Origin: Fusibacter sp. A1
GTDB taxonomy: Bacteria > Bacillota > Clostridia > Peptostreptococcales > Acidaminobacteraceae
Assembly (NCBI RefSeq): GCF_004125825.1
Contig: NZ_QQWI01000012.1
Span: 62,001-126,000 of the forward strand
Direction: 5' to 3'
Length of the DNA: 64,000 nt
Each line of letters opens with the position of its first letter. The stretch's first letter is position 1. Below, one piece after another: positions 1 through 8,755 of the stretch. The notes below the pieces were generated by a model. That model worked only from the letters and a program-made list of their open reading frames with translations. It did not search any database and was not told the DNA's origin. The translations under genes and the position numbers were made by a program.

Positions 1-228
1 TATCACCTATATTGGTTGCCGATTGCTGCTACTGCTTTTGATTACCTTGAAAACTTACTGGCTACCCTTGTTATGCTTTTGTTCCCAGTATGGTGGTTAT
101 GGCTAGGAACCTTAACATCGATTGCCAGCACTTTGAAATGGGGAACTCTGAGCCTTGCTTTTTTGGTCTTGACTGTTCTTATACTTATGCGTGTTTTAAA
201 GCCTTTAGTAAGTAAAAATCACAAGTAA
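1..228 (+). CDS. C-terminal part of an integral membrane protein, 5' end outside window
   Basis: The reading frame is open from base 1, so the gene starts before the window. A TTG at 16 could mimic a start but has no ribosome site. The visible 75 residues hold two strongly hydrophobic segments and a short basic tail ending SKNHK. The FDYLEN motif just before the first segment recurs in uncharacterised membrane proteins of Bacillota. I cannot name the family. The next gene faces the other way, so this ends its transcription unit. Confidence 0.6.
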   Translation, partial: YHLYWLPIAATAFDYLENLLATLVMLLFPVWWLWLGTLTSIASTLKWGTLSLAFLVLTVLILMRVLKPLVSKNHK

Positions 229-339
229 GGTGGCTTTAATGAGATATACGACATATCCTGTCACGATGGATTGATAGGATTAGAGTAACCATTAAGTTAC
301 TAAGAGAAGAGCATGACAAGTAAGTTATGTAATTAAAAA

Positions 340-365
340 GCTTGGTACATTTTATTGTACCAAGC
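340..365 (-). terminator. Hairpin terminator reading leftward
   Basis: A perfect 10-bp stem with a 6-base loop. On the minus strand it is followed by TTTTTAATT, so it can end transcription of the leftward gene at 567-1526. It is also the left end of the repeat at 337-550. Confidence 0.5.
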
Positions 366-520
366 GTCAGGCCGTAGACAAAGTCCAATTTCTGCGTCAA
401 TTCAAAAACCCTGCACGCTTACGTATGTCTGTATACGCTGCGCCCGCAGGGTTTTCTTTTTCCTTGAACTTGAACTTTCTCTACAGCCTGCCACCCTGAA
501 GACTTTGTCTCCAGTCTGAA

Positions 521-546
521 GCTTGGTACATTTTATTGTACCAAGC
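521..546 (+). terminator. Hairpin terminator reading rightward
   Basis: The same 26-base hairpin as at 340-365, here followed on the plus strand by a run of T (547-551). It could end rightward transcription coming from the membrane-protein gene at the left edge. Confidence 0.5.
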
Positions 547-566
547 TTTTTTACACTTTTATGATT

Positions 567-1526
567 TTAGAAATTGATGATATCTAACCAAACTTTTTCG
601 AGTGGTGTTATCGGAAAGAGGTTTTTTTCGAATATTCCGAAGGTCAAAGTGCTTAGGTCAGGAGTTTCTTCAAATTGAAGTACACGGCTTGATGTGTTTT
701 CGTTTAGATCTGGATAGAAGGTAGTACCGCCATTTTTTTCTAAGTAAATGAGTCCTTCTTTAAGTTCTTCTTGTGAGATCAATCGATTTTCATTTTCTTC
801 AAGATAGCCTTGAAGTTTAGAAATGACATTTTCAGCTAAATAGTCCTCTTGCTGACCAACAATATCAATGAGTGCTTCCTTAGTCAATAGGAGCGGTAAA
901 TCATGCTTTAGAACATAGACTTTTTCCCATGTCTTATTTTCGCTGTAATAAAGTGTGACAATATCCGTACCCTTTAGGCTTGGTTCAGAAGTTAGTTGAT
1001 AGCGTTGACCTAAAAGTGGAGTGTCGATATATTCTATGACATACTTAGTGTTATTTTCATCAAATGATTTTGGCTGATCTTTTGCCTTTCCAAGAGACTT
1101 TATTTTGACTAAATACATGTCTTTTACAGAAAGCTTAAGCGGTCCTTCTATCTGAGCATCCTTAAGGTTTAATTCGATTGTACCCATGCCAGTGCCTGTC
1201 AAACCAGACAAAACTACTGGACCATTTTTGTCTTCTAAGAGTATATCGACACTTTCAATAGAATAGTTACCGCGGTTAGACATATGAAAATCGATTTGCA
1301 GTTGATCTCCAATCACTCTGTAGGTGTCTAGATGGAGTGTGGTTTTGCCTATTTTGATTTGCTCGTCAAGAGTGACACTTAGGGAACTCTCGTAATTGAT
1401 ATTTGTTAAAGTTGCCTGTGACTGCGTTAGGGTGATAAGTGGTGACGCTTTCCATGTGAGCAGAACCAAGAAGAGAACAATGAGTGTTGTTGATAATGGC
1501 TTTGAAAATGCTTTTTTAATTGTCAT
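567..1526 (-). CDS. Membrane-anchored extracytoplasmic protein of unknown function
   Basis: 319 residues. The N-terminus has basic residues followed by a hydrophobic segment (about 13-32), either an uncleaved signal or an anchor, so the rest lies outside the membrane. Residues about 45-145 are beta-rich, with the LDTYRVIGDQLQIDF pattern of Ig-like domains such as those near DUF4179/DUF5643 proteins; that relation is only a resemblance. The C-terminal part is acidic and helical. The start is supported by AAGGGGGTC eight bases upstream. It is a single gene with a terminator hairpin downstream. Confidence 0.6.
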   Translation of the reverse strand: MTIKKAFSKPLSTTLIVLFLVLLTWKASPLITLTQSQATLTNINYESSLSVTLDEQIKIGKTTLHLDTYRVIGDQLQIDFHMSNRGNYSIESVDILLEDKNGPVVLSGLTGTGMGTIELNLKDAQIEGPLKLSVKDMYLVKIKSLGKAKDQPKSFDENNTKYVIEYIDTPLLGQRYQLTSEPSLKGTDIVTLYYSENKTWEKVYVLKHDLPLLLTKEALIDIVGQQEDYLAENVISKLQGYLEENENRLISQEELKEGLIYLEKNGGTTFYPDLNENTSSRVLQFEETPDLSTLTFGIFEKNLFPITPLEKVWLDIINF

Positions 1527-1759
1527 AGAAGACCCCCTTAATTTATTAAATTATACCGATTACTATTAAGATATGGTGTAATAAGGTATGAAAATGCTTT
1601 TTGAAGCATGAAAAGGAATGTTTTTACTGATGAATCCCAATGGACACTATTAAGCATTATTTAATGTAGTACCGCCTGTTATGCTAGTTTCATTACAAGC
1701 TTCTGCAGTGATCACTTTAGAGCAGTCAATTAAGCTCATAAGCAATAAGGAGACCAACT

Positions 1760-2869
1760 ATGCCAGAACCAAGTTTTTCGTTAAAAGACCAGTTGTTTAA
1801 TCAGGAGACTGTATCTATGCTGGCAAATGCCATAGCCTCTGTTGATGTGAATTTTGATTCTCAGAGTCTAATTAATGAAGCACTAAGTGCTTTTCCACAG
1901 CTTGAACTAAAGGAAAGAATGGCTTTGATTTCTGATTTAATAGATAAACACATTAACAAAGACTATGCCACCACTCTTCAAATCCTTGAGAAATCCTTGG
2001 ACTTTGTACCTGATGAAACCGAAGTTTTTGTATTTGGTGCTTATCAGGACTATATCATGAAAAGAGGTTGCACTAGTGAACATTTAGATTTATCACTAGA
2101 CTATATGGGGAAATTTACTGTTTACTTTTCTGCAGAGTTTGCCCTACGTGCCTTTATCAATGCCTTTCCAGAAGAGACGCTTAAAGCAGTGATGCAGTGG
2201 GCAAAAAGTGAAAACTATCATAGGAGGCGACTGGCTTCAGAAGGGTTAAGACCAAAACTTCCTTGGGCAATTGGCATTAACTTCGACTACCAAAGAGCAA
2301 TTGAAGTTCTTGATTTACTCTTTTCAGATTCAGAGCGATATGTCACCCGTTCAGTGGCGAATCATATGAACGACATAGCTAAGATAGATGCCAACTTGGT
2401 CATTAGTACCCTTAGAAGATGGCAAGAGACACATCAGCAAGAGCCAGCTGAAATGACTTACATTACAAACCATGCCTTAAGAACCCTTATAAAGAGGGGA
2501 AACAGCAAGGCCCTTGAACTCTTGGGTTACCCCACAAATCCTGATATTGTCATTGGTGAGATGAAAATTAAAAAGGATGAGTTAAAACTCAATGATTTTT
2601 TAGAGTTTGAATTTACGATTAAAGCAAATGAGTCCTTGTCCCTGATGATTGATTATACGGTTGATTATCCTATGGCTAATGGCAAACGGTCTGAAAAAGT
2701 CTTTAAGATAAAAAAGGCATCACTTAAAAAAGACGAGTCGATCAGGGTGACTAAAAAACACCAGTTTAAGTTGATGACTACTAAGAAATTGTATTCTGGC
2801 CAGTATCAAATCAGTTTAAAAGTGAATGGCAGCCATTATAAGCTGGGGGCATTTTCGCTCACTATTTAG
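1760..2869 (+). CDS. AlkC-like DNA alkylation repair glycosylase with Ig-like domain
   Basis: 369 residues. The first ~255 form a helical HEAT-like repeat domain of the AlkC/AlkD superfamily, with the WAKSENYHRRRLASEGLRP region typical of AlkC, where Arg-rich helices face DNA. The last ~110 residues are beta-rich and match the Ig-like domain found in longer AlkC proteins. Characterised AlkC enzymes excise 3-methyladenine and 3-methylcytosine without flipping the base; that activity is inferred by family. The start is an ATG preceded by AAGGAGA. It is monocistronic, with no adaptive-response regulator beside it. Confidence 0.85.
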   Translation: MPEPSFSLKDQLFNQETVSMLANAIASVDVNFDSQSLINEALSAFPQLELKERMALISDLIDKHINKDYATTLQILEKSLDFVPDETEVFVFGAYQDYIMKRGCTSEHLDLSLDYMGKFTVYFSAEFALRAFINAFPEETLKAVMQWAKSENYHRRRLASEGLRPKLPWAIGINFDYQRAIEVLDLLFSDSERYVTRSVANHMNDIAKIDANLVISTLRRWQETHQQEPAEMTYITNHALRTLIKRGNSKALELLGYPTNPDIVIGEMKIKKDELKLNDFLEFEFTIKANESLSLMIDYTVDYPMANGKRSEKVFKIKKASLKKDESIRVTKKHQFKLMTTKKLYSGQYQISLKVNGSHYKLGAFSLTI

Positions 2870-3103
2870 AGGATTGTAAGCTTGAAAGTCTCTATATGAG
2901 TGACTGTCAGCGGTTTTACAAGTGTTTTATGTATAAACGACTTAAGTTCTTTAGAAAATGAATCGGGCTTTGACAATTAAATCATCTTTGATATAAACAG
3001 CACTGTTGTCCATACCTTTCTTATATCCAAACTTTCCTACTTTGAAGACAGCTACAAGAGCTATACTATAAACATTAGGACGATGTTATGATTATAAATA
3101 CTA

Positions 3104-4066
3104 TTGAACAATGAGATGAAAGGACAAAAAGTGGATCGGTCAAAACTTGATGAGTTGGAAAAAAAGCTGAAAAATGAAAAGATACTCAGTTGTTTGATAC
3201 AAAAAGACAGCAAGATGCTATTTGAGTATTATAAGAATAAGAAAGTGAAATCAAATGTGCAAACCATTTGTTCTTGTACTAAGAGTGTGCTTTCTGCACT
3301 AATTGGCATTGCCATCGATATGGGGTTAATTGAATCGATTCATATTCCGATATCTCATTATTTTGCTGATATCCTGGAAAAAGAGGATTCTATCAAAAAA
3401 CAAGAAATCACAATTCAACATTTGTTGACAATGACACCAGGAACGCATTGGCCTGAATTTGGAGAATGGAATTGTTTTGCACCTATGGTATATAGCAAAG
3501 ATATCAATAAGTTTATTTTGGAAAGACCGTTGATTGAAAACCCTGGCGAGAAGATGAATTACAATTCAGGGTGTTCTCATTTATTATCTGACATCATACA
3601 ACAAGTTTCTGGAATGAGTACACATGATTTTGCAAAGAAGTATCTTTTTACACCGCTTGGTATTAAAAATTCGACTTGGCACAGTAGACAAGGCGTTAGT
3701 CTTGGTGCTGATGGTCTAAAGATCACATCAGAAGATATGCTCAAGTTTGGCACTCTGTTTTTACACGCTGGAAAATTTAATGATAAGCAGCTTATCTCTA
3801 AAAAATGGGTTGAGGAATCAGTGTCAGCTAGGTACCTTACTTATGAAACTATAGGGCACTATGGGTATCATTGGTGGGCGTCTTCGCACCTTGTAGATTC
3901 AACTGAGGTTTCGTACTATTTTGCGCTTGGGTATGGCGGTCAATATATTATCATTGTACCGAGTTTTGATCTGGTAGTGGTATTCACAAGCAGACTGTTT
4001 CCAGAGTCTTTAAAACCGCTTGAGTATTTTAAAGAGTATATTTTGAAAGCCGCTGTAGCGCAGTGA
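3104..4066 (+). CDS. Serine hydrolase of the beta-lactamase (class C/PBP-like) family
   Basis: 320 residues if TTG at 3104 is the start; an ATG at 3116 is an alternative, and neither has a strong ribosome site. The nucleophile motif SxxK is Ser57-Cys-Thr-Lys60 in KSVLSALIG context, and the Y-N-S-G motif begins at about Tyr153; both are typical of Beta-lactamase family (PF00144) proteins. There is no signal peptide, so a cytoplasmic esterase or peptidase is more likely than a true beta-lactamase. The substrate cannot be told. A short frame starting at 3088 stops just downstream and adds to the doubt over the start. Confidence 0.75.
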   Translation: MNNEMKGQKVDRSKLDELEKKLKNEKILSCLIQKDSKMLFEYYKNKKVKSNVQTICSCTKSVLSALIGIAIDMGLIESIHIPISHYFADILEKEDSIKKQEITIQHLLTMTPGTHWPEFGEWNCFAPMVYSKDINKFILERPLIENPGEKMNYNSGCSHLLSDIIQQVSGMSTHDFAKKYLFTPLGIKNSTWHSRQGVSLGADGLKITSEDMLKFGTLFLHAGKFNDKQLISKKWVEESVSARYLTYETIGHYGYHWWASSHLVDSTEVSYYFALGYGGQYIIIVPSFDLVVVFTSRLFPESLKPLEYFKEYILKAAVAQ

Positions 4067-4096
4067 AGTAAATTTAATTTAAAGGTAGGTAAAGGT

Positions 4097-4992
4097 TTGA
4101 GATATCGTACAAAGGAATGGTTTGATATAAGTCAAAGGACAGATCTTCATTTTGGATTGAGAGCGCATAAAGATGCTGCGATACGAAGTGAAAGTGTCTA
4201 TATTCGACTTTACAAAAGAAAAAAAAAGAATTTATTGAAATGCAAAGAAAAATATATAATACCGATCCACGCTGTATGCTCAACCTGGAGAATACTGTAT
4301 TTGTTAAGGCAGAAAAATTCATAAATGCTGAACCACTAAATGATGAGGATACTATCGTGTATGAAATGCCTACCGAGCAAAAGGAGAGCATTCATCAACT
4401 CATTGAAGAGTATGATAAAAGAGAACCATTTGATGTAGAGGCATGTAAAATTCAGTTTGAAGAAGTTCAAAACTCCTTACTTGCAGGCCTGGTGAATAGA
4501 GTACCAGCAGAAATCTATTCACAAATTGCCGACCATAGAGTTTTTGTACTTGGATATTGTACTAAAGAAATGTTGGGTCAACTAAAAAGGCACAGTAAGA
4601 AGAATGAGAAGTGGATTCAACAAGTTGATAGCGAATACTACAATGTTCAACTTTATGAAGGAATTCCTGAAAAGTTGTTGAGCGATTTTGGATTTCATGA
4701 CTGCAAGGTGTTGAATGTTATCAAAGGTAATGACATCATCATTACTTTTGATAACAGTGGCGGTTTTACAAACTATAACAAGTTGATCTTTCATGATGCA
4801 AAGATTAGTTGTGAGGAAAATATTGAAGGAAGCTACTGGATATATGAAGAGTTATATAAAAAGCCAAATGGATATGAAGCACATATGCTTTTCTCAGACG
4901 CCCACACAAATCATGATTTAATTGTTAGTTGCAGCGACATCACTTTTGACATTGATAAAGGAGGGAAAGTATATGCAGAAAACACTAGGTGA
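4097..4992 (+). CDS. DUF4085 family protein, reading frame split by a -1 shift at an A9 tract
   Basis: Two overlapping frames together make one DUF4085-type protein of about 297 residues. The first starts at TTG 4097 and reads RYRTKEWFD, like the family N-terminus. It continues to LYKRKKK and then goes out of frame, stopping 75 codons in. The second frame supplies EFIEMQRKIYNTDPR and the rest to 4992, including the conserved DHRVFVLGYCTKEML segment. The junction is nine A (4219-4227) followed by G. In the first frame this gives the classic slippery heptamer A-AAA-AAG at 4222-4228, and a -1 slip enters the second frame exactly. Adding one A would do the same. It may be a decayed gene, a sequencing slip, or real recoding. 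Function of DUF4085 is unknown. Confidence 0.75.
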
Positions 4993-6049
4993 CATGGCAA
5001 GGTACTTGAAACAATTATTGCCGGTGAATGTTCCAGATACATATAAAATCAGCACGATGTATGCAAGCATTTCAGAAGAGGAGAACATCAGAAATGGTGT
5101 GCTTGCATTCAGAGATTTTATTGATCGACTTTGCGATTGTTTGATAGAAGACGAAAGTTTATGCGACATACTTAGAAAAGGAAAAGAAAAATTTTCAGAT
5201 GAAACAACTTTAACGGTTGAGTTCCCATTTTTAAACAATATTAGAAGTATACTAATTAACATAGGTCATCATGCTATATTGTCAGAGAATGGTGATTCTC
5301 TAATGGTCGTTGGGTGGGATATTCTCAGTCTAAAGAAATCTTTAAATAAGAATTCAACTGCAAAAATATCCGGTCCTCAAATGATCCAATGTTTGAGGTT
5401 TTTAACGGAGTGTGGTATTTGCTTTATTGGTATTGATTTGAGTGCAAAAAAACCTGATGTATCAAAAGTTGAAGCAATTGAAATTATGTATCCTGATCAT
5501 CCGATTATGCTTACAGGTTGGAAGGTATTGGGGTATGCACAGAATGAACTGGCAACACGTAAGAATGATGACATTTTACTTCGTTGTGATTACAGGGTGC
5601 TGAAAAATGGGGATGCAGCTATTTCGCCAGTCGTGAAAGAGTTTGTTCATCCGTTACCAGATGCACTAGAAAATCTTGTGTTACAGCTTCATCAGCACTA
5701 TTTAGATTCTGGAATGGAGTGTAATGTAGAACTAGGGTTTTTCTGCACCCATATCATTTATTCATTTAAAAGAAAGGCAATATGGAGATTTTCGGGATCT
5801 TTTCATAACGGTTACCGTATCATATTAAAGACAAAGCATACGGAAAAGTATACTGACATAATCGACGGATTCCCAGACTTCTTACGAGAAAAGATTGCTA
5901 AGAACTATGGGTGTGACAGGAAAACAGGCACCGAACATGGAAACTGTCAAAAGGGTTGTGAAGGGTTTAGTTTTCCTTTAGACGAATCGCTTCTTAGCAT
6001 AAGCAAAGAGTTGAAAATCTGGCAAGACAGCGAACTGTCTTGCATGTAG
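4973..6049 (+). CDS. Uncharacterised protein with C-terminal Cys cluster, coupled to DUF4085 gene
   Basis: 358 residues from ATG 4973, chosen because AAAGGAGGG lies just upstream. The gene overlaps the end of the DUF4085 gene by 20 bases, so the two are probably translationally coupled. There are no membrane segments or signal. The C-terminal 50 residues carry a Cys-rich stretch (YGCDRKTG, then GNCQKGCEGF) that could bind metal. I do not recognise the family; similar cysteine-ended hypothetical proteins occur in Bacillota. No function is proposed. Confidence 0.6.
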   Translation: MQKTLGDMARYLKQLLPVNVPDTYKISTMYASISEEENIRNGVLAFRDFIDRLCDCLIEDESLCDILRKGKEKFSDETTLTVEFPFLNNIRSILINIGHHAILSENGDSLMVVGWDILSLKKSLNKNSTAKISGPQMIQCLRFLTECGICFIGIDLSAKKPDVSKVEAIEIMYPDHPIMLTGWKVLGYAQNELATRKNDDILLRCDYRVLKNGDAAISPVVKEFVHPLPDALENLVLQLHQHYLDSGMECNVELGFFCTHIIYSFKRKAIWRFSGSFHNGYRIILKTKHTEKYTDIIDGFPDFLREKIAKNYGCDRKTGTEHGNCQKGCEGFSFPLDESLLSISKELKIWQDSELSCM

Positions 6050-6103
6050 GATAAAAGTCATTCAATAACATCTAAAACTCAAAACTGGGATATTGGAGGC
6101 GTT

Positions 6104-6838
6104 ATGAAAATTATTAAAATGCTATCACTTGCAATGGTTATTATAAGCGTTGTTGTAACTTGTGGATGCGGTTCGCAGTCGGCGGATATAAGTTATGAGG
6201 GAGAAAAGGTAAATGATTTATTATCAGAAGGTTCGATTTGGTATTCTGAGACATTCATAACCAATCGAAACATCAGTACCGGTTTAAAGTCTGTGAACAT
6301 GGTTTATGACGATGAATTTGCAACCGCAAGTTATTATTTTACCAATAAAGCGACAATCGATAGCATCAATGAATCCTTTAATCACTATTATCTATTTTTA
6401 GCGGCAAATCAAACACGTTCCAGTTATATTGGTAAACCCGAGGATCTAAAAAGCCATCTGAAAGTTTATAAACTCTATTTGGATAATCATTTAATCGCAC
6501 ATTATATTTATAATCCCGACACGGCTAGTTTTATACAAAGCTATGATTCTACCGATGTTTTTTATAGTCAACGAGGTGTATCAGCCCATCTAAAAAAACT
6601 AATCGATTCGACCCTTGATGAATATGATTTATCTGCAAAAGACTACAATTTAGCCATAGATAAAAATACACTTTTCATTAAATTGGATTCAAGCGTTATA
6701 GATGGAGCCTCACTTTATGGATGTAGTCAAACGCTTATGTTAGTAACTAAAGAGCAGTTAACACTAGATTTTGATCAAGTTGTTTGGGTAGATCAAAACA
6801 ACAATCAGGTGACTTATAAAAATGTGGAAGATTTGTAA
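6104..6838 (+). CDS. Putative lipoprotein, unknown function
   Basis: 244 residues. The N-terminus has KIIK, a hydrophobic stretch and VTCGCGS, consistent with a signal-peptidase II lipobox and lipidation at about Cys22. The rest is soluble and hydrophilic, without recognisable motifs. TTGGAGG precedes the ATG. It follows the preceding gene after 54 bases and may be co-transcribed. Confidence 0.65.
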   Translation: MKIIKMLSLAMVIISVVVTCGCGSQSADISYEGEKVNDLLSEGSIWYSETFITNRNISTGLKSVNMVYDDEFATASYYFTNKATIDSINESFNHYYLFLAANQTRSSYIGKPEDLKSHLKVYKLYLDNHLIAHYIYNPDTASFIQSYDSTDVFYSQRGVSAHLKKLIDSTLDEYDLSAKDYNLAIDKNTLFIKLDSSVIDGASLYGCSQTLMLVTKEQLTLDFDQVVWVDQNNNQVTYKNVEDL

Positions 6839-6875
6839 GTGGTGACATGATTTAAATACACACGAATCGTTGCTA

Positions 6876-6964
6876 AGGAACCCCACTCCGTTTCGGTCAT
6901 ATTCAGCCACACTGCTTTAGGTAACTAATTAAGTGTGGCTGAGCATGACTGACACGGAGTGCTT
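6876..6964. repeat. Long-hairpin dispersed repeat (copy 1)
   Basis: About 30-base arms (6884-6913 and 6932-6961) are inverted copies with a few mismatches, around a loop with the core TTTAGGTAACTAATTA. The inner stem AGCCACACT/AGTGTGGCT is perfect. The loop and right arm closely match a second copy at 25279-25367. This element forms the 3' end of the truncated HD-domain gene on the minus strand. Confidence 0.6.
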
Positions 6965-7303
6965 AATCTTAAATTGAGTGTGAGCTATATGTTTTGATAT
7001 TTTCTGATGAATAATCAAAGGAAGTTCTCTTTCTTCTTCACATAGTTTAATTCCATGTAATTCACAATAGTCAATCCGTTCCTTACATGGTACAATGCCT
7101 CCAATATCATGTAGTAGAGCAGCAACTTTTGCCTTTTCTTCATTGATATCCAATAGTCTAGCAGTTTCTACTATATAACCAGCCACACGTTTGACATGTC
7201 TTTTACTGACCTGAAGACCATAAGCATTAAATATCATATCAACAGATCTATCAAGATTATCACCAATATATCTTGATAAATTATGAACATCTTTATAAAT
7301 CAT
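6929..7303 (-). pseudogene. HD-domain phosphohydrolase, C-terminally truncated at a repeat element
   Basis: 124 residues from ATG 7303, which has GGGGAAATT upstream. HVKRVAGYIVETARLL and VAALLHDIGGIVP give the HD metal-binding signature, followed by EEERELPLIIHQKIS as in YqeK-like HD proteins. Normal relatives continue for about 60 more residues with a second conserved His region. Here the last ~11 codons (HSVSVMLSHT) are translated from the dispersed repeat at 6876-6964. It is therefore probably a gene cut off by that element. Confidence 0.6.
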
Positions 7304-7470
7304 AATTTCCCCAATTCTGAACAAACCAATTCGGCATATCCTCAAGTTGTTCGTTCAATTTTTTCTCTCGTAATTCAATTACACTTCAATACACTAGTCT
7401 ATTTAATTAAACAATGATTAATGCCTTAGCCACACAAATCAGAAGCTTCGCTTTACAATTTATCAAACTT

Positions 7471-7902
7471 CTAAGAATCAAAATCTAACTCTCTATACCT
7501 TACTTCAATATCCATTGCTATTGACCAATCGTCATCGCTATTACTCTCAATTGCATTCTGTAAAGCTTCATAAAGAGTTCTCCTACCGGTTTCTCTTTTC
7601 CTTAGTAAAGCCAAAAGATCTATATTGGCTTCAGTTTTTCTATACATAGTAAATAATTTATTAAAGTTTATCCTTGCCTCAGTTAATGAATAGTCTGAAT
7701 TTGGCCCATATCTAACAACATCTGCATCGTCAGAATCTTGTCCATCATCTTCCCAAAAGCAAATTGGGCAAATATCATAACTAGCACGTTCATCAAGTGT
7801 TGGCATAAAGCAGCATGGACACAAGTATCTTGCCCTGAATTTCACCCATTTTTTAGCTTTACCTAGCTCATTAACATACCACTCAAACCAGTCTTTTCTC
7901 AT
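7471..7902 (-). CDS. CPCC family cysteine-rich protein
   Basis: 143 residues. LCPCCFMPTLDER followed by YDICPICFWEDDGQD is the signature of the Cys-rich CPCC family (Pfam PF14206): two CxxC pairs that probably bind one zinc. The C-terminal half is a helical, charged tail. Such proteins are small, cytoplasmic and often near contact-dependent or polymorphic toxin genes, but no toxin is recognised here. An AGTGAAAG sequence precedes the ATG. Function unknown. Confidence 0.75.
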   Translation of the reverse strand: MRKDWFEWYVNELGKAKKWVKFRARYLCPCCFMPTLDERASYDICPICFWEDDGQDSDDADVVRYGPNSDYSLTEARINFNKLFTMYRKTEANIDLLALLRKRETGRRTLYEALQNAIESNSDDDWSIAMDIEVRYRELDFDS

Positions 7903-8013
7903 CTTTCACTCCATTATCAATAGTTTAATTCATTCATTAAATTATATAAAAAAAATACCACACAAGTATGGTATTTAAGGTAAACGTAATATAATTGACA
8001 CCCATAAAATACA

Positions 8014-8439
8014 TTAAAACAAAATTATTAGAAGAAAAAATGGCACTAATAATATAGTCATATTATAGGTTATTCTTGAAAAAGTAGTATTCATCTCTAT
8101 GTTAAAATTCTCCTCAATCACAAGAATAAGACTATAAATAATAAAGAGTAGCGTAACACTGAAAAATATTCTCCCAATGATTAAGGAAACTACAATGTCA
8201 TGAAACATACCGTTTATCACTAAAGTTAATGACCTCGCAATCTTCTGAGGAAATATTTTGCGAAGTGGTTTCCGAACATAATAGCCCAGAATATAACCAT
8301 ATATAGGATTCCAATATTTCCAGAAGTTAATGAAGTTTTTTTGCTTAAAACATTTATTAAGCATATGAATAAGTCTTGGTATTTCACCTTCTACCCCGTC
8401 TAGTCTTCTCGATATATATTGATTCATTGTGATTTTCAT
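8014..8439 (-). CDS. Small membrane protein with MBOAT-like motif
   Basis: 141 residues with at least two hydrophobic segments in the C-terminal half. FWKYWNPIYGYILGYYVRKPL followed 20 residues later by LVINGMFHDIV resembles the core of membrane-bound O-acyltransferases (FWxxW, YxPL and a His in a membrane context). Full MBOAT proteins have 400 or more residues, so this would be a minimal or remnant version. AAGGAG lies before the ATG. Confidence in an acyltransferase role is low. Confidence 0.5.
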   Translation of the reverse strand: MKITMNQYISRRLDGVEGEIPRLIHMLNKCFKQKNFINFWKYWNPIYGYILGYYVRKPLRKIFPQKIARSLTLVINGMFHDIVVSLIIGRIFFSVTLLFIIYSLILVIEENFNIEMNTTFSRITYNMTILLVPFFLLIILF

Positions 8440-8755
8440 AAATTTCTCCTTTTCAGTTGAGAATGTTTATCGGTTTTCTTGTAATTTGATTATATCATAA
8501 CTTTACTGATAAATAGGATAAGATATAGTGTGCCATTACGAAAGAAAAAAACCGGTGCCGCTCACCGAGAGACGGTATGTGAATGTCGTGCATATAAGTG
8601 TGGCATTGACATGCAGTCTACGGGTGAGCGGCACCTTTCATTCATCCCTTGTGTAATGAATATGGAAGAGTGTTGTCGACTTGATTTCATTTGCCAAATC
8701 CCAAATATCTTGATAAACTGTTCTAAAAGGGAACACTTGATCAGGAGGTTCTAAT
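8440..8755. other. Gene-free interval before the first sigma-54 activator
   Basis: No coding sequence is supported here. An open frame exists but spans a long inverted repeat (8554-8635). The AT-rich part at 8460-8530 probably contains the divergent promoters for the MBOAT-like gene and for the activator gene. Confidence 0.5.
8554..8635. repeat. Long-hairpin repeat (related to copies 1 and 2)
   Basis: Perfect 13-bp arms (8554-8566 and 8623-8635, core GTGCCGCTCAC) enclose an imperfectly self-complementary interior. The interior contains AAGTGTGGCATTGACATG, which resembles the right half of the repeats at 6876 and 25279 (AAGTGTGG followed by a TGAC-like stretch). It may be a third, diverged family member. 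There is no T-run, so a terminator role is unlikely. Confidence 0.45.

Larger units (their letters stand above)
337..550. repeat. Structured element with about 48-bp terminal inverted repeats (MITE-like)
   Basis: The two ends (337-386 and 501-550) are inverted copies of each other. Each holds an identical 26-base hairpin (10-bp arms, 6-base loop, at 340-365 and 521-546). Each continues inward into an 18-base stretch matching 15 of 18 (369-386 against the complement of 501-518). Near the centre, an inverted repeat of about 10 bp with core ACCCTGC/GCAGGGT (about 406-416 and 444-455) adds another stem. No transposase is encoded. A miniature transposable element or a mobile structured repeat is the likeliest explanation; no clear target-site duplication is visible. 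Confidence 0.55.
229..566. other. Gene-free interval holding a structured repeat
   Basis: This 338-base gap between convergent genes has no plausible coding frame. Most of it is the terminal-inverted-repeat element described at 337-550. Between 229 and 336 I see only a short inverted repeat (AGTAAC/GTTACT near 284-301). Confidence 0.6.

Noticed and set aside
3088-3114. Short frame ATG...TGA before the hydrolase gene
   Set aside because: Only eight codons; could be a leader peptide but nothing supports it.
4074-4391. Leftward 105-codon open frame
   Set aside because: It is antisense to the DUF4085 gene, whose two frames carry recognisable family sequence.
8603-8616. Near match to a sigma-54 promoter (TGGCATTGACATGCA)
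   Set aside because: GG and GC are one base too close, and the sequence is the loop side of a repeat.
8530-8754. Open frame of 74 codons before the first sigma-54 activator
   Set aside because: It runs through a long inverted repeat, has no ribosome site, and its residues resemble no protein.
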